Positions 43,671 through 55,606 of a stretch of DNA of 64,000 bases are shown here, one piece after another; the first letter of the stretch is position 1, and every line of letters begins with the position of its first letter. Under the pieces are notes generated by a model. It was not told where the DNA came from and did not search any database. It worked only from the letters and a program-made list of their open reading frames with translations. The stretch comes from Ischnura elegans (taxonomy: Eukaryota; Arthropoda; Insecta; Odonata; Coenagrionidae). The DNA lies in contig NC_060254.1 in the NCBI RefSeq assembly GCF_921293095.1, positions 113,484,917-113,548,916 of the forward strand, given 5' to 3'. Both the position numbers and the translations under genes were made by a program.

Positions 43671-44766
43671 GGGTAAACGCCAGCGGTGGGGACCGTAGGG
43701 GATGAGGGTATAGGGCGGGTAGCGCGGGGGGCGGGAACGAGTTGGCTGGTTGAGGGGACGGGGAAGCACGTGAGGGGGGGGCAAAGGGCGGGGAGGGGTG
43801 GGTTTTTCGCCGCGTGGTTACGAAGGTGGCCGGGAGGGGTATAGGGAGGTAGGCGGAGCACTCGGTGGGGAAGGGCGGCGGAGGGGGGCGGATAAGCACG
43901 GGAGGGGAGGGCGGAGGAAGAGATTCTCGGAGGAGGTGGCTTTGACTGCGGAGGGATCAGGGAAGGGGAGATAGTGCCTCAGTCTGTGCCGGCGGCCGCG
44001 AGTAAGAGCAAGCGACGTCCGCGGACTTGCTTGTTCGTCAGGTGCCGTGGTGTTGTTGATGTTTTTGTTTTCGCGGCGTGGTTCTTTTTTTTTCGTTCGG
44101 TCCCCGTGTCGGGCACGGAAGTGTTACCGGCTACTGTGCCGATTGGGAGAAGAGCACCACCACGATGTGTTTCGAGTGTTGTTGTGTGATTCAATGACTA
44201 AGACCCCCCACTAGCCTGAGCGGACGGAGTATCGGAGTGGTGTTCTCGTGCTGTCATTAACTGTGATTTTCCTCCTGGACCCACTGTTGGAAGATTGCAG
44301 TCTAAACGACGGGGAAGAGATAGGAAACTAATGGTGTGCGAACTTCCTATTAGACATTTTTCTTCGTGGAAGTGAGATAGGAACAAATAGATCTTTCGTG
44401 CCATTTCGATATCGTTGGGGTAAACACGGGCAGTTTTTGCTGTCAGGTTTGTTTGATGTCGGCGACGGATTAATAAGGTACTTGATGTCGGCCTTATCTT
44501 GTTGTGACTGTCCCTCGCCTCTTTGAACCTAAGCGTGGCCGCTTTGTGACTCAGCCTTATTCCTGTGACACCTCTTTGTGTTTGGTGAAATTCAAGCTCT
44601 CGAAGACGTCAAGAACGGCATAAACCATATCTATGTAACCCCTGCGTGTGAATCCTCCGTAAGATAGAAGACTCCTGCTCACGGAGGCTTCCCTCCCGCC
44701 AGACAGTTCCCGATCGCCCGTTGCGCCTAGGGGCGCGAATACTCCAGGGTTTAACTTCTAAATTCA
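43671..44766 (+). promoter_or_regulatory. CpG-rich promoter-like block with possible first exon
   Basis: Abruptly G/C- and CpG-rich (GGGGCGGGGAGGGG-type boxes at 43690-43920, GGCGGCCGCGAG at 43991) compared with AT-rich flanks. It ends in AACTTCTAAATTCAGGTAAAT, a good splice donor at 44767. This is the layout of a CpG-type promoter followed by a non-coding first exon on the + strand. No ATG-led frame in it is convincing (longest 71 codons at 43974-44189). The downstream exons would lie outside or be masked by the LINE at 45.3 kb. An alternative is a GC-rich repeat. Confidence 0.4.
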
Positions 44767-45340
44767 GGTAAATTCATCATGTAGCCATTTCATCACCATC
44801 ACAAGCTTAGATAAAGTATTTCTAATTTTAAGATTGTGCACATTGAATTCTTTAAAAATTTAACCATGTGTCTTTTTTGCGTATAGATATTACCTTTGTA
44901 TTTTTCATAAATTTATCTTGGAATTAAATAATGACGACAGGACTCGTAATCTGCAGTGTGCGCATACAGTCTGACAAATTAACTTTGGAACGAGTAATTT
45001 TATGACGTACTTTTTATCTAAATTTCCGCATTTTCATATTTTTAAATGTGGTATGTGACGAAATCAAGTGACTCAGCGCGGTTGTGTAGTTGATGCGGCA
45101 TTTCTACTCGTGCTAATGAACGCGTATTTTTATTGACTATTGATACTTGGGAGCAGTAGTCGGTTTCCGTTCCATATCAGTGGTACGTATTCAAATCAAT
45201 AATGGAAAGATTCAATAATCTAAATAGCATTATCTTCATTATAACTCTCTTTAGATTAAGTGTTAAATAGTCGAGGGATGTAATATTCGTGGGGCAAAGT
45301 AATATATTCTGGAGGCCCCTGTTTGTTAACCTTTAATTAT
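44767..45340. other. No gene recognised
   Basis: AT-rich sequence after the presumed donor. No frame or repeat recognised. Confidence 0.35.
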
Positions 45341-45456
45341 CTACATCTATATGATACCCCGCAAGCCGCCTAAAAGGCGTGTGGCAGGGGGTGTTAGGAC
45401 ACCAGCCGTTTCCAGCTAAAAAAATAAATAAATGAAGTACTCTAACGAGGTTGGTA

Positions 45457-46099
45457 CTAGCGTTTATTAAAGTCCTTTATGGTTCGGGGGAAAAACGAAT
45501 TCCTATATCTATCCTTTCGGCAAAACACCTCTCTTAATTTATCGCTTCTATCGTACCTGGAAATATGGTGTGGCTCTAATATTATGTTCTCTGTGTCGGT
45601 CTCAAAGATATCCATTCTCAATTGTTCAAGCAATCTAAGCCTAGCGCGCAGCCTCCGAGTCTTCAATGGCTCCCAGCCTAATTCGCTTAACATCTGGGTA
45701 ACGCTGTCTGTACGTCCGTAGCAGATTTTGACGAAACGCGCAGCCTTCCTTTGAATTTTATTCAGTTCGCGGATTAAGTTTTTCTGCACGGGATCCCATA
45801 CGCTCGCTGCATATTCAAGGTGCGGTCGGACGAGAGCGAAATAGCACCTTTCACATTCTCAACCGAAAATCTTCCCACAATACGCTTGACGAATCCTAAT
45901 TTCTTCAGGGCTATGCCGCAAATATGCTTTATATGTGTACCCCACGTGAGGTTCGAGGTTATCGTAACTCCCAGGTATTTCACTTCGTCTGTTTCCTTTA
46001 TGTTAATACCATCCACTGCATAAACATGGTTTGAGTTGGACGAATTTCGCAAGAAATGTAACGCCATGCATTTGCTCAGATTAAGTTTGAGTCCCCACT
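45457..46099 (-). pseudogene. LINE-A ORF2 C-terminal domain
   Basis: Reads WSQEWGLKLNLSKCMALHF, DEVKYLGVTITSNLTWGTH, ICGIALKKLGFVKRIVGRF, then LIRELNKIQRKAARFVKICY, LGWEPLKTRRLRARLRLLEQ and ENIILEPHHISRYDRSDKL. One frameshift near 45800 separates the two frames. It ends with RTIKDFNKR and a stop at 45457. Confidence 0.9.
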
Positions 46100-47006
46100 C
46101 TTGGCTCCACAAATGAACGTTGTTCAGGTCAGATGATAGAATTTCATAGTCAGAGTGATCACAAATTTCGCGATAGATGACAGCGTCGTCAGCAAATAAA
46201 CGTATTTTACTGCTAATGCGGGAGCAGAGATCATAAATGTATATAATGAACAACAGGGGGCCGATTACGCTTCCTTGTGGAACACCTGATGTAACTTTTA
46301 CAACCTCAGAGCTAATTCCGTCAAGAACTACCTTTTGTTTACGATCTCTGAGAAAGTCGCGTATCCAGTTTACAACTGTCTCGTTTAATCCGCATGAGTG
46401 TAATTTGTATAAAAGTTTGTTGTGAAGTACAGTGTCGAAAGCTTTCTTAAAATCTAGAAATAGTGCGTCAACTTGTCTTTTCGATTCACCAGATTTTAAA
46501 ACGTCGTGAAGAAAGAGCGCGAGCTGTGTTTCGCATGATCTACCTTATCGGAATCCGTGCTGACAGTCATGGAGGAAGTTACGTCTGTCCAAGAAAGTCA
46601 TGATATTGCTAAGGATGATATGCTCAACTATCTTGCCAATAATCGATGTTATTGAAATCGGACGGTAGTTGCCTGGGTCATGTCTGTTTCTCTTTTTGCA
46701 TATGGGCGTAACGCTTGCAATTTTCCAGTCTAGCGGTAACTTCCCTTCGGAGAGTGACTAATTGAATATGATCTCTAAGTAAGGTGAGATCTTTGGAGCT
46801 AACTCCTTGAGGACACGCGCGGGTATTCCCTCCGGACCCGGAGATTTACTATTCTTAATGGATTGTAGTTGTTTAGTTATCCCATCACGTTGTATAGATA
46901 TTTCTTCCATCGTTTCGTCAGTATGTGGGATGTCTAAATTGAATTGAGTATCGTCAGTAGTGTATACACTTTCGAAGTGGGAATTTAAAGAGTTAGCTTT
47001 GTCCAT
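46100..47006 (-). pseudogene. LINE-A reverse transcriptase core
   Basis: Motifs in order: NSHFESVYTTDD, IKNSKSPGPEGIPARVLKEL, LPLDWKIASVTPICKK, DPGNYRPISITSIIGKIVEH, LFLDFKKAFDTVLH, GVPQGSVIGPLLFIIYIYDL and IRLFADDAVIY, so the catalytic FADD is intact. In-frame stops lie at 46758-46760 (between IIFN and SLSEG) and 46545-46547 (between HGFR and GRSC). Both look like single-base changes. Confidence 0.9.
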
Positions 47007-47047
47007 GTTTTCGGTGACAAGTTTACCATCTTTATCAAATAACGAAT

Positions 47048-47524
47048 CTACGGTTGAATGTTTTCCCTGAAGCTCTCTCGCGTACGACCAAAATGATTTC
47101 GGATTCTCTTCAAGTAATTTTCAAGTACTCTTTTCTTAAACTTTCGCATTGCAGTGCGCATTGATTTCTTGGTTATTGAGCGTTGTGCAGCGTAACTTTC
47201 TTTAGCTTCAAGTTCCTTCGATTTATTACGTGTCGTAATGAACTTTCTGTACAAGTTGTATAGTTTTCTCTGTTTCCTAAGTTCCCTTCTGTCGTCGTTG
47301 TTGTACCAGCGAGGTTCCTTATTATCACATTTCAGTTTTTTCGGAACATGTTCGTTTATTGCTTGGCGCAGAATTTCTAAGAAGTTTTTCCATGTTACGT
47401 CTGTGCTTTGGTCCTTTGATGTAACTACGAATTTTTTGTAGGAGTCATTAAGCATCTCGCCAAATTTTATGAAGTTGCATTTATCAAATAAATAAATATT
47501 GCGTTTCGGTTTTACGGCTGACAC
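47048..47524 (-). pseudogene. LINE-A linker region
   Basis: A 158-codon frame rich in lysine and arginine, with YLFDKCNFIKFGEML, KKLKCDNKEPRWYNNDDRRE and LRKQRKLYNLYRKF. The W-Y/F-N/T-D block followed by a basic helical segment is typical between endonuclease and polymerase in CR1/jockey-like ORF2. Confidence 0.8.
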
Positions 47525-47529
47525 TACAT

Positions 47530-48292
47530 CAATTTTTAACGTTGCAAAAATTACTCTGTGATCGCTTATACCGTCAATAATATCTTATTTCCTCTCGTAG
47601 GCTTGTCAACTACTTGGGCAAGAGATTGATTTGCAAGCATGCTGAGTAATACTTCGCTGATTTCTCTATTCCTTGAATTCGGTTTTAAAGTATAAGTATC
47701 CCAGTTTATGGATGGAAGATTAAAATCCCCCCCGATTACTATTACACTTTTACTGTCTCTCTGAGTAAATTCGGATATTTGATTTTCTAGAAGGTACATA
47801 TTATCGACTTCGGAGTTCGGCGGTCTATAAAAGGATCAAACGTGAATACTCCTTTTGTTTCGTTGTTTAATTGTACACCGTACACTTTCTATTTCGTTGT
47901 CAATTATTTCGTGGGCGGCACTGTGTAAATGTGATTCAACTGCTATAAAAACTCCGCCACCTGTTCTATTGCGTCGATCGCATCTGTAAATTTTATACTG
48001 TGGAGGAAAAAACTTCGCTATCGCTTCTATCTTCCGTAAGCCAACTCTCTGTTCCCATGACCACGTCTGCGTTCTGAAAAATATGCTCGATGTCGGCGCG
48101 CTTGTTTTTTACGCTACGGCAATTATCTACAACAAGGTTAATGTCATATTTTGTAGTTAGAGTTTCGGTTGGTTCTTTTCCAAGCTTTTGTATACTCAGC
48201 GATTGAATTTTATTGGCAGTATTAATAATGTTTGACATCTTTTCTTTCTCTGGAGCACGCGTTTTGGGAATAATAACGCTATTTTCCGTCAT
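47530..48292 (-). pseudogene. LINE-A endonuclease domain
   Basis: Starts MTENSVIIPKTRAPEKEKMS. Motifs in order: NCRSVKNKRADIEHI, DVVMGTESWL (catalytic Glu), VIVIGGDFNLPSINWD (GDFN) and, near 47540, ISDHRVIFATL (SDH). Together these are the APE-type endonuclease of LINE ORF2. At least two frameshifts or stops, around 47800-47990, break the frame. Confidence 0.85.
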
Positions 48293-48540
48293 GACCGATT
48301 CTAAGCTTACTTTCTTGTATCTGTCGCATTGCGGATTTCCTCGGAGGCTACGTTTAATTAAATCATTGATAGTCCCGCTAGATGACCTACCCTCTAGTCT
48401 AAAAAATACCTACAGTGCTCAAAAATCCTACGAGCGTTGTTACAGGGTTATTTTCACATTGCATATGTTCTTCTGTTCTTTATGTCCTTATCACTTCAAG
48501 GTCGGGGTCTTAATGGTCCCCGTTTGCTTCACGCATTAAT

Positions 48541-51500
48541 GCTGGTAACGGCTGATGCTTTGATATGAAGTTGAATTGTGTGCATTGGCGGGGATTGCTA
48601 GTAACTCTTTTGAAGAGACTGCGTTTATGGATAATTAATATAACATGCAGTGATAATAACACAACTTTTTGTTGTAGAATGGTAAGTTAGAAAATATAAT
48701 CAGTGGAATTTCCATGGCCGGTTTAATGGATGTCTTATATTGAGTATATTTAAATTTTTACCAAGTATAGATAATAATCCACGTTAATTTTTGCACGTCT
48801 GTCGAGGTTAAAAATACGGTTCAGCTTCTATTAAATTGGTAGCCACATATTACACCTCGTTTTGAGAATCGGTCAGCGTAAATTTGGATTCTAGTTCTGA
48901 GGCGCTGTAGTAGCGGATTTGGTGTTTTAATGTGAATGGTTTTTTAGTTTAATTTGGAATATTTAAAGAATCTGTATGACTAGTCAAGGTTGGTCACGAC
49001 CAGGGGTTGAGAAATATTTTCATTCGATCTGTGATATCCTGCTACCGGTGGTAAACTGTTTTATTTCAATTTTGGATTTGCATTTAAACTCTGTCGTCAG
49101 CCGTAAGAATGTGTGCACAGGAAGATGAAAAACGAGAAGTTTAGATATGAATGCTAATCTCGCTAGATATAAATTAATCAGGGCATACGTTTTCTGAATT
49201 AGAAATGTATCGCCATGCGAGTTTGAGGACATTTTTGTTTTTGCATGGATTTCTTGACATAAAAAACAGTCTCTTCAAGTAATTTCCTTTTTTGCGCGTT
49301 CATTGGATATTAGCCAAAGAATCGGTGAATTGTATAGCTGTTAGTTCAACCCTAAATTCAAAATTTGAACGGTTAAGCTACATGAATACTTTTGAAGGTC
49401 AACGTAATTTTCCCCTGCGGCGTTAAGCGTGAATCTACCTGATTAACCGGTTGTCCTAAGGGCAAATAACGGAAAAATAACTCCCCGGTCATAAAAATTG
49501 CACTCCCTAGTAATTCAAGGAGACATTTAAACGAGACAGCTCTAATAACCGGACTCATTGTAAGGTCCTTTAATGTAGAAATGTATGCTTTGCAATGAAG
49601 CCCTATATCAATTACTATGTTTATACTTTTTCGTGAACCGTAGTCGAAGATTTTCTCATTATCGCCTAAATATGAGAGCATTATTGAAGTTGATCAATCC
49701 TGCAATGACATTTTTCTCTATTTTCTTTGTGATTTAGTCCCGTTATTTTTTCACTTCGTCTAGCTGCTTCTGCAAGAAGTTTATGTTTTTGTCGCTTGGA
49801 TTCCTTTCACCCCTTTTCGAGTCTTCTTCATGTATTTTTCATTCGGTCGTTGAGTTCACCAACTCAAAGTACAACCCGTGACTTTTTTTATTTATCTTTA
49901 ATCTGTATAAATGACTGAGCACCGATTACCATTGCCTTTAACGCAAAATGTTTTCAATTTTTACTGTTTTTTCAAGTCCTGCTCACTCCTTCCGCCTCGT
50001 GGGCTCATTCGTTGTCTATCTCATCGCCCTCAGCGGTGACCATTTCGAGGATTTCTCATCCACCGCCCCCCATTCGCCATCGCTTTCGTGAACATCTGCA
50101 TGTGGAGTCAAGGCGACCAAGCCACCCTCGTGGCCATTTCAGATCGTAATTACTCTGATCGTTACCTGGTCATTGGTGAGCTAGCACGACTAGATAGTAG
50201 AACTCTCCTTCTCGAGCCCTACGTGAACTATTTTCTCCTAGCATCGATCTACTTTGAGTTATATTTCCACTTACTACTAGTTTGTTAAAAGTAAGATTTT
50301 TTTATCTACGCATACGAAATTGGTACATCGTAATATGAAAAGGCTCATTCATTTCCCTCAACACTTTCCCTAAGGTATATTATTGGAATTCGTTTTCCCG
50401 TGGAAAAATAAAAGAAACACTTGAGCAAAAGTTAGAAGTCAGTCTAATCACCTTAACTACGACTTGATTTGCTGTTACATTAACTGGCTAATGGCTCGTC
50501 TCCTAGCACCTCCCGCAATATGCGTATTGAGGCGGGGTTGTGTAAAGATGAAAAGGTAAAAGAATGACATTTTTCTAACATCATACGAAATTCTTCAATC
50601 TTCGATATTTTGCTCCGTTTTTGTTTGGATAAATATTTTTCTGCAACTGCTTCCTAAGTTATGTTTCACTGAAAAGGAAGAGGTTGAGCTGAGAGTCTTA
50701 TCTTTTTTAATCATGAATATTTTAACATGCATTCCTTTGTTTAACGACATTAATTTAATGTTTGAATTAAAATTCTCTGCTTGCATGGGGGAGTATTCAA
50801 AGAAATTTTCCAGTATTTGCTATATTTTCGTAGAAATTCGGTTGTGAACACCCGATATTATGGAGTTCAGTTTTTAATAAATAAGGAGAGCGTGCATTGG
50901 AATTTGCACTAAAATTTTATCCTCCCTTTTTTACTCGTCACTAATTGGCTGATGAGGATTCAAAGGACATCTACCAGTGGCAAAAAAGCAAGTCCCACAA
51001 AGACGGACCAATGACTGTATGGGAAAAAATAGTTGAAAACGATTCGTCCTCAATGTAAGTACTTTCTGCTCTTCCGATTACCTATGAAAGAGAACGATAG
51101 GTACAGATGACTACTCTTTTCCGTTTTTATTTTAATAGAACTAAGGTGAATGAAAGGTATTTTATTGTAACAAAATTATTTTATGTACTTAAATGAAACG
51201 GATTGCTTTCACTTAAATTGTACGAAAAATTTTCATGGTGGATTACCAACACATTGCTACCAACTTGTCAATAGTAACTATGTGATTGCCTAATATGTGA
51301 CACATTTGAGTTGATCGACATGTTGCTACAGTGACATATTCTTTAGCGCGTGTTAAAAAAGTTTGGGTTCCAAGTTGGTTGGTGTGGAATGGATATGTTT
51401 TTAGAAGGGATTGGATGCTTAGAAAGTGTAACGAGATAGAAATTTGCAAACGGTTTGCCGCCCTATCTGACTCGGCGCCGCTAAAGGCTTTACTGTGTTC

Positions 51501-51620
51501 CGAAACGAGCTTCGTTCAGGTCGCTTTCTCCTCCATTACATTCGCTCTTGAACTGAAGGGGTGAATGGAAAAACTCCCTCCTAATCCAATAACGCGCTTG
51601 GCTGTACATACTCCTTTGCA
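48541..51620. other. No gene recognised
   Basis: AT-rich intergenic sequence. A GC-richer patch at 50000-50240 contains a 66-codon frame without recognisable features. Confidence 0.45.
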
Positions 51621-51622
51621 GG

Positions 51623-51700
51623 GACGGCTTTGGAGACTTTGGCTTCGTCGAGTATTCCAATCGACTTGAAAATATCATTTACTCTACGGGAAGATCATAG
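51623..51700 (+). other. Possible short terminal coding exon
   Basis: CATACTCCTTTGCAG reads as a splice acceptor. It is followed by an open stretch DGFGDFGFVEYSNRLENIIY ending in a stop near 51700. GDFGFVEY resembles the RNP1 motif of RNA-recognition domains (K/R-G-F-G-F-V-x-Y/F), with Asp in place of the expected Gly-preceding basic residue. Nothing upstream supports a full domain, so chance is quite possible. Confidence 0.15.
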
Positions 51701-52789
51701 GCGTCGTCATCAAGTTCACTTTTTTATGTCGGTGACCCTGACTTACTCGCGTGATCATTCATTCACGGATTTTTGTGTCTTATCTCATAATAGCATTAAG
51801 ATGAGGACAAGTTTTGCTCTTTATTTCTTACTGATTTCTTCATAACTTTGGTCAATGGTCAAAAAATATCTATTTGTTGTTTTTATGATTTAATGATATA
51901 TGACCTATACTACAGGGATTTTTGATTATTAATTAAAGAAGGTTAAGATAAGAGAAAAAAGAAAATCTATTAAAAGCTTTTAGGAAAATAGTTGATTGTA
52001 ATCTATTCATCTATGTATTTTTCATTTTATAATGAAATTAAGACGCTTTTCCAAATTTTCTTGATATTGTTAACCACAAGAGTCAATTTTGTCCAAGGCT
52101 TGGCGGAATTTGGTTTGAATGATCTAAAAAAGGAACATATGCATAACACGTGAATGCGTTCACTAAACTGTAATTGCCTATTCATAGTGCCGCAATAGAC
52201 GCTATTACAATCAACTCATTTCACGAAATTGGTCTGGCAATTTATAGAAACAAATAGTGACTTAAAACTTTTGTTATTTTTTTGTTTCAATGATTGTTTT
52301 TAATAGAATAAATTGACATATTATCAATGATTGGCAATAGAATTTTAAGGCCTCTGTTTATTCTTAAATGCTTGTACTAAATGTTGCAGTACTGATTGTC
52401 TTTGGACCTTCGTTACCACGGAAAATGTAGAAGTATGAATCTATGCGGATCTACCTTATGATAAAGGTGTGACTGTCAAATTAGCGTCCTTCTCAGACCG
52501 ACCAAATAGCAAATATGTAATACGATTTGAAAATATATTTAATTGCATCTCGTTATTAGCACCTATCCCTCGCGAGTACAATTATAGAGGATGAAACTAT
52601 TGGTTTGACGTGCTCCGGTTGCTAATGTTCTGTTTGTTATATTTCGAAAAAAAGCCATTTTTTTGTGTGCTAAATTTTCTTTTCTTATCTCTATATCGAC
52701 GTAATTGAAACTTTTTCCCTTAATTAATTTTCAATGTCTACCTGCACCCGAAAACAGTATATTTGAGCCTTGCCAATGAATGCCTATAC
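51701..52789. other. No gene recognised
   Basis: AT-rich, short frames only. Confidence 0.4.
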
Positions 52790-52890
52790 CCAAAGTATAA
52801 AAATGTTTCCCTCTTGGGGCTCGAACCCTCGTTCTGCGGGAAAGGCTAGGAAATAAGTTGGCTGGATCCGAGGCCGCCAATGCTGAATGC
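52745..52890 (-). mobile_element. tRNA-derived SINE-like sequence
   Basis: On the minus strand GAGGGTTCGAGCCCCAAG (about 52815-52832) fits a Pol III B box. About 45 nt before it CGGATCCAGCCAACTT sits where an A box would be. The sequence then continues into TTTGGGTATAGGCATTC, as in tRNA-related SINEs. It does not fold as a normal tRNA. Confidence 0.5.
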
Positions 52891-53821
52891 ATCGTCAAAT
52901 ATTCTCCAAAATGCTCGCTGTTTTGATATGGCACTTCGGAAGGCGTGGGAGAAACTCTCCTGGCATGGGGAGAAGCCTGCATATTTCATCGAGGAAAGAA
53001 TTGACCGTCAAACAAGAGGGTTTTGGAAAAGTTTTCATTTGTCGGGCGAATGTGGGGCAGTGGCTGGCTCCCTTTGGGTAGGTGACCGTGAAGTTAGTTG
53101 GGCGCTCCTCGAGACGCCTCGCTTTAAATTGCTGATCACGTGCGTTCACCGTCTTCTCATTTCTTGCGGGAGAGATATTGGAGCCCGGCCAAAGAGTGCG
53201 CTGTCAGAGCGCTCATAGGCGCCAGATTAGCTGCGAGTGCATTCGTGTCTTAAGCACGTGCGCGAACATTCGTCCTCAGAAATGAAATATCCTTTGACAG
53301 CGAGAACTGGTCCACTTCCTCGAGTGGTGTTAATCAGCAAGCCGGATTTTGTTTAGAAGATGTTTCCCTCCCCTTCAACTGGTCGTGTTTGCATTATCGT
53401 GGCGTATTGGTCGCATAATTCTTGCGCTATCTTATTGAAAGTTTTAGTGCTTATACCGTACATCCTGGCGTAGAGTAAGTATATTATTATGATTAAGAAC
53501 TGCGTCGCATGGGGAGTGGGAACTGTGCTGGTCCAAAAATTTCCGAGGAATCTTGGGGAGGTAATTTCGGATGTACATGGGCCCAGGCGGGAATGTAAAT
53601 TCCACCCTTCTATCGAAAAGATATTCGTCGTCTAGGAGGCGGAGTGACTGATTGTGTGGCTCTTGAGGTTTTATTCGAAAACCGTAAATTACTACGAGCA
53701 TCTAAATGGCTTTCCCATCGACGTGGCGTTAGGATATCGTATTAAATTTACTTGGTTTTTGTCCAAAAAAATTTATTATAATCACAGAATGTGGATGAGG
53801 ATAAAAATTGCGAGTACAAAG

Positions 53822-53930
53822 TATTTTTTGCAATGATGGTAGTGTGGTGTATATTGGTCTAACGGGAAGAAAATTTAAATACGAAAGCAAAGAGCACAGA
53901 AACTTTTATGTGGGCGGAGGAGGTAGTTAT
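53822..53930 (+). pseudogene. Penelope-like GIY-YIG fragment
   Basis: A plus frame reads CNDGSVVYIGLTGRKFKYES, then KEH. The VVYIG...TGR.F...KEH block is the GIY-YIG catalytic face of Penelope-like elements. Only about 25 residues are present, with an in-frame stop soon after. Confidence 0.5.
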
Positions 53931-55606
53931 TAGTTCGTTGAAAATGTCTTTAATTTTAAACATTTTAGTGATTTTGATTTTGAAATTTTTCATTTTAATG
54001 AAATGGGTGATAAACTTAATTTTTTTTAGAACAATTTCAAATGGTCAACTGGCCGCATGCTTTATATAATGACTATTTGTTCTAGACCCACTGACCTGTA
54101 CTTGTGGCAGATGTATCCTAAGAGCATGAAAGGGACGTGATAATCAACTAAAAACCCGCATTCGTCATATTCGTTTCACCTTTTAACCGTATTAGGTGAT
54201 TCTATGGAATTTTTATGGACTGAAATAAAGTTATTTTAATTATGAATACCGCACACTCCGACGAATATAAGCCTGAACTAATTACTTGAGTGTGATTTTT
54301 AGGTGGTTGTATTGATTGTATTTTATAAGGATGTTTTGTGGCTCATTTTCCTTCCGGCGCGTCTAATTTTCAATTATACGTGCCTAACTGTGACAATAAA
54401 ATACAGTATTATAATTATATTAGTAAAGAAATCAGCTGCAAATCTGTGCGAGTCAGCGAATAACAGCGATTTATGTTCCTAGCCGCAGTAGACGTGAGCT
54501 TCGACACGCTAGCATCAGCGCAGAGTAGGCACATGGTAAATTGCGTCTCCCAATGCTTCATGGGTCAGAATCACAAAAATAAGAATTTGAGAATTTTTAA
54601 AACCTATTTTATACTTTGTAATCCTCCAAACTTTACCTGTGTGTGGACGAGTAGAATAATTTCGGAACAATTTGAATTAGGTTAAGTTGGGACGCTGGGA
54701 GAGGAGATAAAATATTTTCGTCGATCGCTTCTCAGAACGACTTCAATAGCATTTGGTAATACATATTTTGAAGTAAATACGACAGGCTACATGCACTGCT
54801 ACCAGGGAAACCCACAACCGCCTTCTCTTTCTTTCAATCCGGAGGGGCAAGAGACCCGTTACCCGAACACGTGTGGGACCTCAGGGAAGTGGGAAGGGGT
54901 CTTTAGTCGGGACATTTTGCCATCTTTTGTCATTTTGCTATTTTGCCACATGACGCTCCACCCAACTTGAGTTTATTGCTTTTCTAGGGGCTGTCTGGCT
55001 TGCAAGTGAAGCTGCACGTGTTAATAGATGAGGTCTTTACCCTTCACCCGCTTCCTTTTGGACGGATTTTATTGCAGGTCCGCCGCTAGCCGCATGCCGC
55101 TAGTATGCATTTTCGCTCAAAATCCAAACATTTCACATTTTCTTTACGGATTCCAACCCTACCCCAACAGGTTATCCAGGGGAATACCCAAATTTCCATG
55201 GGTAAATATTACTCCTCTTTTAAAGCCCATCCAAATTCCGGTCGTAACATTTTGGTCCCCTTCAGTTTCAACTTTTCTGTCGATGTGAACACATACCCAT
55301 CACTAATTGCGAAGTACTATTTTGGCTACAGTTATTGTGATTTACAGTGATCTCGCATGGGCATCTCGCAATGTCATGGGCATTTACGCGGCGTAAACTG
55401 CACGAAAAAATGCTGGAGAAAAATGAGAAAACCATGGATTCTCGAAAAAGGAATTTGAATGCATATCTAGAGAGTTGTTTCAGAATACACGGAGATGAGG
55501 AGGCAAAACTTGAGCTTAATAATTTTTTAAACATGAAATTTTTTTATTCCTACGAGAGAAGATGGCGAGCTAGTTCGCGATCAAACTCTTCTTTTTTGAA
55601 GAGGAA
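53931..55606. other. No gene recognised
   Basis: Contains short frames (54473-54685, 55028-55288, 55347-55646) without recognisable motifs. The last overlaps the start of a TAGGG element. Confidence 0.4.

Larger units (their letters stand above)
45341..48540 (-). mobile_element. LINE-A, near full-length CR1/jockey-like retrotransposon
   Basis: The most complete LINE in the window. Minus strand, in order: possible leader (48540-48293), APE-type endonuclease (48292-47530), linker, reverse transcriptase (46950-46100) and a C-terminal domain (46090-45457). The 3-prime UTR follows, with the hairpin block CCGCCTAAAAGGCG and the GATGTAGAT tail at 45341. Fragments at 4841, 8942, 11800, 38069 and 40757 derive from this family. 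An ORF1 is not recognised. It carries stops and frameshifts and is inactive as it stands. Confidence 0.9.

Noticed and set aside
43660..43899. Proline-rich minus-strand ORF
   Set aside because: A by-product of G-rich sequence in the CpG-rich block; no ordered motif.
52880..53218. 112-codon plus-strand ORF next to the SINE
   Set aside because: No family resemblance, overlaps the SINE region and has competing frames of similar size.
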